Origin: JBDHAC01 sp039589195
GTDB taxonomy: Bacteria > Gemmatimonadota > Gemmatimonadetes > Palauibacterales > Palauibacteraceae
Assembly: GCA_039589195.1 (NCBI GenBank)
Contig: JBDHHV010000091.1
Location: forward strand, 1-26,245
Reading direction: 5' to 3'
DNA length: 26,245 nucleotides
Of the stretch, positions 1 to 5,736 are shown piece by piece. The position numbers and the translations under genes were made by a program. How positions within the stretch are numbered: the stretch's first letter is position 1; every line of letters begins with the position of its first letter. Under the pieces are notes generated by a model. It was not told where the DNA came from. It made no database searches and worked only from the letters and a program-made list of their open reading frames with translations.

Positions 1-236
1 AGTCGTAGCCAAAGCTACGGCGAGGAGGAGAGACGATGGATCAACTGCGCGACCCCCCTGCGCCGTTCAGCAGGCGTGGCGCGGTCACACAAGTAGGACG
101 GTTACGGCGGGACAACCCCGTCTCCGGCGTTAGGGCGCCTCGACGTAGCTATGGCTATGCCCTCGTCGCCCCGCCGTGGATCCGGGGCTGTCGCGTCCGT
201 AACGCGACCCGCCAGGGGCCTTCCGCAGCCTCCTAG
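1..236 (+). repeat. 236-bp structured repeat, copy A (inward-facing)
   Basis: This copy matches the reverse complement of 26010-26245 at 227 of 236 positions with no indel, and the first 114 bases are identical. It opens with a perfect hairpin (CGTAGC 4-9, loop CAAA, GCTACG 14-19). A second hairpin has the same 5' arm (CGTAGC 144-149, loop TATG, GCTATG 154-159). A third is GTCGCGT 190-196 with ACGCGAC 202-208. A long-range stem can form between GTTACGG (101-107) plus GACAACCCC (111-119) and GGGGCTGTC (184-192) plus CCGTAAC (197-203). It uses the same bases as the third hairpin, so the two folds exclude each other. The repeat ends exactly at a TAG stop (234-236), next to the ATG of the following gene. 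No transposase is nearby. It is most likely a dispersed genomic element at which the assembly ended. Confidence 0.9.
36..236 (+). CDS. 66-codon leader ORF inside repeat copy A
   Basis: The ATG at 36 follows a strong Shine-Dalgarno (GGAGGAG, 24-30) with a 5-nt spacer, and the frame ends at TAG 234-236. The product would be a basic, proline- and arginine-rich 66-residue peptide with no signal peptide or membrane segment, and I recognise no family. The copy in the right-hand repeat keeps the frame open and differs at four residues (N27S, R33W, P62L, S66A). Five of the nine base differences fall at third codon positions, which is weak support for coding. The next gene starts directly after the stop without its own Shine-Dalgarno, so translation of this frame could feed ribosomes to it. 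Alternatively the frame may be a by-product of GC-rich structured RNA. Confidence 0.4.
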   Translation: MDQLRDPPAPFSRRGAVTQVGRLRRDNPVSGVRAPRRSYGYALVAPPWIRGCRVRNATRQGPSAAS

Positions 237-632
237 ATGACGCCTCGTTCGAGCCCCGCTCCGTCGCCGACGTCTCCCCGCGTGACCGCTATCTCGTGGG
301 GCCGCGTAGAGGTGGAGGGGTCGGAGCACCCCTTCCGGGACGCCAAGCTCTTCCCGGGGGGCGCGCGCGAATGGGATTGGACCGAGACGGGAACCCACCA
401 CCGTCCGGGTGTGCAGCCGGCGGACCTCGAGGAGCTGATCGAGCGGGGTGCCACGACGATCGTGCTCTCGCGCGGCATGCTCAAGCAGCTACGCGTGCCC
501 TCGGCCACGCGGGAGTGGGTGGAGGGCCACGGCGTGGAGCTGCACGTGCTCGAGACGGACGAGGCCGTGGATCGCTACAACGAGTTACGGGAGACGGTCG
601 CGGTGGGGGCTCTGATCCACTCGACGTGCTGA
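237..632 (+). CDS. Mth938-like domain (DUF498) protein
   Basis: The 131-residue product matches the small Mth938/AAMDC fold family. The characteristic elements are ISWGRVEVEG near residue 19, DAKLFPGGAREWDW in the first third, a central HHRPGVQPADLEEL, VLSRGM, and a C-terminal YNELRETVAVGALIHSTC. The family is found in bacteria, archaea and eukaryotes, and its biochemical role is not well defined. The ATG at 237 directly follows the TAG stop of the repeat's leader frame, and no Shine-Dalgarno is visible. An in-frame GTG at 282 would remove a low-complexity N-terminus (PRSSPAPSPTSP) and give a 116-residue protein nearer the usual family length. The gene is convergent with the radical SAM gene, leaving a 76-bp gap. 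Family assignment is secure; the start is not. Confidence 0.85.
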   Translation: MTPRSSPAPSPTSPRVTAISWGRVEVEGSEHPFRDAKLFPGGAREWDWTETGTHHRPGVQPADLEELIERGATTIVLSRGMLKQLRVPSATREWVEGHGVELHVLETDEAVDRYNELRETVAVGALIHSTC

Positions 633-708
633 TTCGCGAAGAGAGTCCCCGCGACGGGGTCCGACAGGGCGGGAACAAGACGCCCGAGTCGTCCGGCCGG
701 CCTCCCGG

Positions 709-1797
709 CTAGTCGTCGAACAGCGCCAGCTGCGGCCCGAGCGACGGACGCCGAAACGCGGCCGTCGATAGACTGGCCGAGCGACGTGTGAGGCCCACCC
801 GGCGGGCCGAGAGCGCGAACAGCCGCGAAACCTCATCCGCGAAGGGTCCATCTCCCTTCATCCGGGAGCCGAAGCGTGGATCGTAAACGCGACCCCCGTG
901 CAGATTCCGCATCCGATTCATCACCTTCTCCACCCGATCGGGGAAGTGGCGGGTGAGCCAGTCCTCGAACAGGGGTCCGACCGAGAGCGGAAGTCGAAGC
1001 ATGATGTACGCGGCTCGCTGGGCTCCGGCTGCGGCCGCGGCTTCGAGGATGGCCGGGATCTCGTGATCGGTCAGGCCCGGAATCACGGGGGCCACCATCA
1101 CCCTGACGGGAACGCCGGCCTCGGTGAGTCGCGCGATGGCGGCCAGGCGGCGGTCCGGTGTCGAGGTGCGAGGCTCCATCCGCCGTTGGAGCGATCGATC
1201 CAGCGTGGTGATCGACACCCCCACGGCCGCGGCGTCGTGTCGGGCCAGGTCCCCCAGGAGATCGACATCGCGGGTCACGAGGTGGTTCTTCGTGATGACC
1301 ATGACCGGGTTGCGAGCCTCGACGAGCACTTCGAGACACCGACGCGTCAGTCGGAGTTTTCGCTCCGCGGGCTGATACGGATCGGTCACCCCGCTCAAAG
1401 CCAGGACTTGTGGCTCCCAGCGCGGGGACGCCAACTCCTGGCGCAATAGCCGCGGGGCGTCGCCCTTGACGAGGATCTTGGTCTCGAAGTCCAATCCAGC
1501 CGAGAACCCGAGGTATTCGTGCGTGGGTCGGGAGTAGCAGTACGCGCAACCGTGCTCGCACCCCCGGTATGGATTCAGGCTCGCGTCGAAGCCCACGTCG
1601 GGACTGTCATTGCGCGCGATCACCGAACGCGAGCGATCCTCCAGCAGCTCGGTCCCGGGGGCCGTGTCCTCGGCTGGATTCCCCGCCTCTCGCTCGACCA
1701 CGAGGGGGAGAAACCGATTGGGGGGATTCCGTGTGGCCCCGCGGCCCCGGATCGGGGCTGGGGGTCTGGCCTCCGGGTGGGGCGGGGGACTCTCCAT
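709..1797 (-). CDS. PA0069-family radical SAM protein
   Basis: The 362-residue protein contains CEHGCAYC (Cys80, Cys84, Cys87), the CxxxCxxC motif that binds the 4Fe-4S cluster and S-adenosylmethionine. The flanking sequence NPYRGCEHGC...YSRPTHEYLG and the later LSGVTDPYQPAE and ITKNHLVTRD are typical of the PA0069/Rv2578c radical SAM group, which is related in sequence to spore photoproduct lyase. The family's substrate is unknown to me. The N-terminal RGRGATRNPPNRF also fits the family, which supports a start upstream of it; the ATG at 1797 has no clear Shine-Dalgarno. The gene reads on the minus strand downstream of the beta-barrel gene, separated by about 120 bp, and may or may not be co-transcribed. 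It is convergent with the Mth938-like gene. Confidence 0.88.
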   Translation of the reverse strand: MESPPPHPEARPPAPIRGRGATRNPPNRFLPLVVEREAGNPAEDTAPGTELLEDRSRSVIARNDSPDVGFDASLNPYRGCEHGCAYCYSRPTHEYLGFSAGLDFETKILVKGDAPRLLRQELASPRWEPQVLALSGVTDPYQPAERKLRLTRRCLEVLVEARNPVMVITKNHLVTRDVDLLGDLARHDAAAVGVSITTLDRSLQRRMEPRTSTPDRRLAAIARLTEAGVPVRVMVAPVIPGLTDHEIPAILEAAAAAGAQRAAYIMLRLPLSVGPLFEDWLTRHFPDRVEKVMNRMRNLHGGRVYDPRFGSRMKGDGPFADEVSRLFALSARRVGLTRRSASLSTAAFRRPSLGPQLALFDD

Positions 1798-1918
1798 GCC
1801 GACCGCGTACCCGCCGGTGCGACGAATGTTTCGGTGTTTGTTCGGGTTCCGTGATCCCGCCTGTCGGACCCGGCGGCCCGCCAGGGTCTCTCATCCGCCT
1901 CTTGGAATGTCCTGTTTC

Positions 1919-2641
1919 CTAGAAGCTGATCCCCACCCTGAACATGAGTCCATCCAGGCGCGCGTCGCCCTCCGCGGAAAACGGCGGACCCGTCAGGGGG
2001 AAGTCGGTCTGTATGAACCGTGTGATCCCGAATCCGTACCGGACCTCGGGCCACAGCCGAAACCCGAAGCTCCATTCGAACCCGAGCCCCACGTCGATGC
2101 GGCTCGGACCGGTCTCCAGCAGGGCGTCGATCGCTTCGTCCGGGCTCGAGGGGAACATGAACACCGGTCCCGCGAGCAGATAAGGGCGCACCACGGGCAC
2201 CGGCAGCCTGAGCCGGAAATCGAGTGGCACTTCGACGATCTCCAGATCGAAGTCCAGCGCATCGGTCGAACTGCTCACGTCCACGTCCACGATCCGGTGA
2301 TAGATGACCGCGGGCCGAATCGCGAGCAGACCCAGGTTCACGTTGAGAAAAATGCCCAGGTGGAAGCCGTTCGGATCCTCTTCCAACGAGAACCCTTCCG
2401 CGACGTCCACGCCTTGAAGCATGTCCCGGTTGTACCCGCCGATGATGCCGATCTGCGCATCGGCGGCGCGGGGGGTTCCGATCAGAACGAGGAGCACGCA
2501 TGCGAATCGGCATGCGCGTCCGACTCGGGACTTGCCCAGTGGCTGGCCCGCAGCGCGCTGGTGTGGCCGGCGGGTGCGCCACCGTGAGCGGTCTGGATTC
2601 ACGCGTGTACGGATCTGTCCGGTTCGCCGGAAGCCCATCAT
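1919..2641 (-). CDS. Outer-membrane beta-barrel protein, small porin-like
   Basis: The start is set at the ATG ending at 2641 because AGGAGG (reverse complement of 2650-2655) lies 8 nt upstream; a longer frame to 2698 lacks this. The 240-residue product has a basic N-terminus, a hydrophobic stretch (FACVLLVLIG) and a likely signal peptidase site at RAADA|QIG. The mature part alternates polar and hydrophobic residues in beta-strand fashion (GFHLGIFLNVNLGLLAIRPA, FRLRLPVPVVRPYLLAGPVF). It ends in phenylalanine (FRVGISF), the usual outer-membrane insertion signal. This matches the general small outer-membrane barrel fold; no specific ligand can be named. The N-terminal region before the hydrophobic core is unusually long (about 45 residues). 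It diverges from the amidohydrolase across a 212-bp intergenic region that must hold both promoters. Confidence 0.75.
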   Translation of the reverse strand: MMGFRRTGQIRTRVNPDRSRWRTRRPHQRAAGQPLGKSRVGRACRFACVLLVLIGTPRAADAQIGIIGGYNRDMLQGVDVAEGFSLEEDPNGFHLGIFLNVNLGLLAIRPAVIYHRIVDVDVSSSTDALDFDLEIVEVPLDFRLRLPVPVVRPYLLAGPVFMFPSSPDEAIDALLETGPSRIDVGLGFEWSFGFRLWPEVRYGFGITRFIQTDFPLTGPPFSAEGDARLDGLMFRVGISF

Positions 2642-2853
2642 GTCGGTAGCCTCCTGTGGCCCCCACCTCACCCCGTCCTTGCCCCGGCCCCCTCGCACTC
2701 TTCCGCGATCCCGCTGCGGGAGCCACCGAAAAAAGGCGGCGCTAACTTACAGACCGTCTCCAGACCGAGAAAGACACGTCCCCGAACTGGTCCCGATACC
2801 TGGCCGCACCTATTGTTCTGCGCACGATCCAGTGAGTCCCGCAGGAGGACGTA

Positions 2854-4569
2854 ATGACTACACATCGCCTCGTACCCTTGCTTGTCACACTCCTGTCCGC
2901 GCTCGGCGCGAGCGTGAGCCCAGCGCCCGGTCAGCAGGCGGATCTCGTGTTACGCGGCGGCAAGATCGTGACGATGGATGACGCCAATCCGGAGGCGCAG
3001 GCGATCGCCGTGACGGGGGATCGGATCGCCGCCGTCGGGAGTGACGCACAGATCGCCGCCTACATCGGGGGAAGCACGCGCGTGATCGACCTCGGTGGCC
3101 GCCTCGCGATCCCGGGGTTCATCGAAGGGCACGGGCACTTCATGGGAATCGGGGGAGCCAAGCTGATCCTCGATTTGATGACGCCCGAATCCTGGGAAGA
3201 GATCGTACAGATGGTCGCGGATGCCGCGGTGGAAGCGCGGCCCGGGGAGTGGATCGAAGGTCGCGGCTGGCACCAGGAGAAATGGAATCAGGTGCCGGAT
3301 CCGCTCGTGGAGGGGCTCCCGGTTCACGATGGGCTCAGTGCGGTGAGTCCCGATAACCCGGTGGTCCTGCGGCACGCCAGCGGCCACGCGTCCTTCGTCA
3401 ACGCCAGGGCCATGGAGCTGTCGGGTATCACCGCGGACACCCCTGATCCGGATGGCGGGGAGATCGTGCGCGACATGGCGGGCGAGCCGACGGGCGTGCT
3501 TCGTGAGACGGCCCAACGACTGACCGGTCGGGCTCGGGCCGCCGCCGAGTCCCGGCGTACGCCCGAGGAGCGGGCGGCGGAGAGACGCGAGATGGCTCGG
3601 CTCGCGTTCGAGGACCTGCTGTCGAAGGGCGTTACCAGCTTCCATGATGCGGGGTCCGGCTTCGAGACGATCGACTTCTTCAGGGAGCTGGCCGACCGCG
3701 GCGAGATGCCGGTTCGACTGTACGTGATGGTCGGCGAGTCGTACGACGAGATGGAGGAGAAGCTCGCCGACTACCGGATGATCGGGTACGGGGACAACCG
3801 GCTCACGGTGCGCTCCGTCAAGCAGGTGGTCGACGGCGCGCTCGGGTCACACGGCGCCTGGCTCCTCGAAGCCTACGCAGACCTGCCACGAAGTAGCGGC
3901 CTCGCCACCAACCCGCCCGAGCAGATCGAGCGCGTGGCTCGACTCGCGATTCGGCACGGGTACCAGGTCAACACGCACGCGATCGGCGACCGCGGGAATC
4001 GAGAGGTCCTGGACCTCTACGAACGGACCTTCCAGGCGAACCCGGGTCGGACCGACCTGCGGTGGCGCATCGAGCACTCTCAGCACATCGCTCCGGAGGA
4101 TGTTCCCCGCTTCGCCGGACTCGGCGTGATTGCCTCGATGCAGGCCATCCACGGGTGCTCGGACGGACCGTGGGTGATCCAACGCCTGGGAGAGACGCGG
4201 GCCGCGCAGGGTGCGTACGTGTGGCAGGACCTCCTCGCGTCGGGCGCCGTCGTGACGAACGGGACCGATGCCCCCGTCGAGGACGTCGACCCGATCCCGA
4301 GCTTCCACTGCTCGGTGACACGTGAGATTCGAGACGGGAGCGCCTTCTTCCCGGCGAACGCGATGACGCGTGAGCAGGCGTTGCGCTCCTACACGCTCAG
4401 CAACGCGTACGCGGCGTTCGAGGAAGATCTCAAGGGCTCGCTCACACCGGGAAAGCTCGCTGACATCGTCGTGATGTCGACGGACATCATGACGGCTCCC
4501 GCGGACGAGGTCGCTCGGGCGAAGGTCCTGTACACGATCGTGGGTGGCGAGGTGCTTTTCGAGCGGTAG
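2854..4569 (+). CDS. Secreted amidohydrolase, YtcJ-like (amidohydrolase family 3)
   Basis: The 571-residue protein starts at ATG 2854, 5 nt after a clear AGGAGG. An N-terminal signal peptide (hydrophobic core LVPLLVTLLSALGASV) suggests export. The metal-dependent hydrolase signature is complete: PGFIEGHGHF gives the HxH pair (His93, His95), Lys323 sits in VRSVKQVVDG, His375 in NTHAIGDRGN, His408 and His411 in IEHSQHI, and Asp472 in NGTDAPVED. The conserved LRHASGHASFVN and the N-terminal DLVLRGGKIVTMDD are typical of the YtcJ branch, whose members hydrolyse C-N bonds of mostly unknown substrates. The gene stands alone on its strand and is followed by a strong hairpin at 4623-4659. Family certain, substrate unknown. 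Confidence 0.9.
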   Translation: MTTHRLVPLLVTLLSALGASVSPAPGQQADLVLRGGKIVTMDDANPEAQAIAVTGDRIAAVGSDAQIAAYIGGSTRVIDLGGRLAIPGFIEGHGHFMGIGGAKLILDLMTPESWEEIVQMVADAAVEARPGEWIEGRGWHQEKWNQVPDPLVEGLPVHDGLSAVSPDNPVVLRHASGHASFVNARAMELSGITADTPDPDGGEIVRDMAGEPTGVLRETAQRLTGRARAAAESRRTPEERAAERREMARLAFEDLLSKGVTSFHDAGSGFETIDFFRELADRGEMPVRLYVMVGESYDEMEEKLADYRMIGYGDNRLTVRSVKQVVDGALGSHGAWLLEAYADLPRSSGLATNPPEQIERVARLAIRHGYQVNTHAIGDRGNREVLDLYERTFQANPGRTDLRWRIEHSQHIAPEDVPRFAGLGVIASMQAIHGCSDGPWVIQRLGETRAAQGAYVWQDLLASGAVVTNGTDAPVEDVDPIPSFHCSVTREIRDGSAFFPANAMTREQALRSYTLSNAYAAFEEDLKGSLTPGKLADIVVMSTDIMTAPADEVARAKVLYTIVGGEVLFER

Positions 4570-4584
4570 CCGATCCGGCGTTCC

Positions 4585-4594
4585 TCAGCAGCCT
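4585..4594 (+). repeat. Short inverted motif TCAGCAGCCT, left copy
   Basis: TCAGCAGCCT lies 3' of the amidohydrolase, and its exact complement AGGCTGCTGA lies at 5693-5702 beyond the coiled-coil gene. With flanks the two agree at TTCnTCAGCAGCCTnC. The left copy continues as CCTCCTAG, which is also how the 236-bp repeat ends (CGCAGCCTCCTAG in copy A, CAGCAGCCGCCTAG in copy B). It may be a common intergenic tail motif or chance. Confidence 0.3.
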
Positions 4595-4622
4595 CCTAGG
4601 ACGGAGAACGGCGGCAGATGCC

Positions 4623-4659
4623 AGAGCGGCCCGTCGGCTTCCGCCGGTCGGGCCGCTCT
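4623..4659. terminator. Bidirectional terminator-like hairpin
   Basis: AGAGCGGCCCG (4623-4633) and CGGGCCGCTCT (4649-4659) form a perfect 11-bp GC-rich stem around a 15-nt loop that contains a further short GGC/GCC stem. It lies 53 bp after the stop of the amidohydrolase and 60 bp after the end of the convergent coiled-coil gene, where both transcripts would need to stop. There is no T-tract on either side, so it is either a non-canonical intrinsic terminator or an mRNA 3'-end stabiliser. Confidence 0.65.
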
Positions 4660-4719
4660 CAATCGGCTCGGAAGGCCGAGCTCGGGCCAGTATGTGCTGC
4701 AGCCCTTCAGCGAGCTGCT

Positions 4720-5523
4720 CTAATGCCCCTTCTCGTGGATCTTGATCGCGATGGTCGGCCCGAATAGCTGGACCTCATCCATCGACTCGTCGCTGATCTC
4801 GATGATGGCGCCGGACTCCAACCCGTCCTCGAGCAGGTCTTCGAGCTCTCGCTTCAACTCGCGGAGCATGTCCCGCAGTCGTTCCTTCAGCCGGTCCGAC
4901 ACCTCGCTGCGGTCGCCCGCGTCGAGGCGATCGAGTCGGTCTTGCAGACGCTCCATGCTACGCGAGATCCGCTCACGGCTACGCTCGAGGTGTTCCCGGC
5001 TGCGCTCGATGCTCTCCTGGCTGCGCTCGAGAGAACGGCGACGACAGCAGCTTGACCGCTCGCCCTGCTCCAGCCAGTTCAGACGTCGGAGCTCGAGCAG
5101 CGCCTCGTTCTCACTGAGCTCGCGGAGCGCTTCGGACAAGCCCTCGTGCCAGGCCGCGTCCCAGTCCCCGAACTCCATAACGATCGGCGCCCGTCGCGAG
5201 ACACCGGCGAAGGCGTGCCGCTGGTGCGAATGTCGGTGTCCCATGCGGTCCAGGACACGGGCCACGGCGCGCTCGGGCCCACGGTGCAGCCGCTCCGCCA
5301 TGCGTGCGGCCTTCCGCAGATTGCCGGCCGCCATCCTCTGGGGCCTGCCGATCGCACCGGGCGGATCCGCCAACGTGACCGCCCGTGCGGCGAGCTCCAG
5401 TGTCGCGGCACTGGCTCGAGCCGGACCCGGAAGACCGGTCAGGTGGGCGGCGGTAGCCCAGGTGAATGTGATGAAGATCCATGCGAAGAAAGCGAGTATG
5501 GCGAGGGTGGCGAGCTTCCTCAC
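4720..5523 (-). CDS. Membrane-anchored coiled-coil protein with heptad repeats
   Basis: I recognise no family. The GTG start at 5523 has GGGAGA 8 nt upstream; a TTG two codons earlier would lie too close to it. The protein (267 residues) begins with a short basic stretch and one long hydrophobic segment (about residues 5-26), either a signal anchor or an uncleaved signal peptide. The middle is arginine/alanine-rich. From about residue 165 to 200 there are strict heptads with Leu or Ile at the same position six times (units of the type LERSREH), followed by charged helix rich in Arg, Glu and Leu up to about residue 235. The last 30 residues look like beta strand (AIIEISDES...TIAIKIHEKGH). The DNA carries 21-bp tandem repeats here. 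A long rod on a membrane anchor suggests a structural or scaffolding role in the periplasm; this is inference. Confidence 0.65.
   Translation of the reverse strand: MRKLATLAILAFFAWIFITFTWATAAHLTGLPGPARASAATLELAARAVTLADPPGAIGRPQRMAAGNLRKAARMAERLHRGPERAVARVLDRMGHRHSHQRHAFAGVSRRAPIVMEFGDWDAAWHEGLSEALRELSENEALLELRRLNWLEQGERSSCCRRRSLERSQESIERSREHLERSRERISRSMERLQDRLDRLDAGDRSEVSDRLKERLRDMLRELKRELEDLLEDGLESGAIIEISDESMDEVQLFGPTIAIKIHEKGH
4976..5038. repeat. Three tandem 21-bp units within coiled-coil gene
   Basis: Units at 4976-4996, 4997-5017 and 5018-5038 share the core GGCTRCGCTCGA and have the same 21-base phase. They encode successive heptads of the coiled coil (minus strand). A more diverged unit precedes them at 4955-4975. 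The pattern is what in-frame duplication of a heptad would leave. Confidence 0.7.
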
Positions 5524-5692
5524 TTCCAATTCTCCCGCGAGGTTCGGGTTTTGATATCGAGATTCAGATACAGATACGCGGGTCGTGGCCGTGAGGTTTC
5601 GAGTCGCTCGACCGGAAGATCGGCGAAAGGCTCCGCGTCTCGACCGCGTATCCTTCCTTGAGACAGGCCGGAAGCCGTAAAGGTTGTGTGGC

Positions 5693-5702
5693 AGGCTGCT
5701 GA
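5693..5702 (-). repeat. Short inverted motif AGGCTGCTGA, right copy
   Basis: This is the exact complement of the motif at 4585-4594, about 1.1 kb away on the other side of the coiled-coil gene. It lies in the 213-bp gap between the coiled-coil gene and the DUF4153 gene. The same sequence tail occurs at the inner end of the 236-bp repeats. Confidence 0.3.
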
Positions 5703-5736
5703 AGAACTCTGGTGCGCCCTTCCAGCCTGCATGGAC

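Noticed and set aside
124..140. attC-like core (GTTAGGG) suggesting an integron cassette site in the repeat
   Set aside because: The core needs a final pyrimidine (GTTRRRY). Copy A has G, copy B has GTTTGGG, and no integrase or matching partner core was seen.
2700..2735. Hairpin TCCCGCTGCGGGA with a nearby A-tract as a terminator
   Set aside because: The stem is only 5 bp and the A6 lies on the wrong side for a T-tract in either transcript; it falls in a divergent promoter region.
4742..5554. Serine/arginine-rich frame opposite the coiled-coil gene
   Set aside because: Its SR-rich sequence is the mirror of Glu/Arg/Leu heptads. The minus-strand frame has a ribosome site and membrane anchor; this one has neither.
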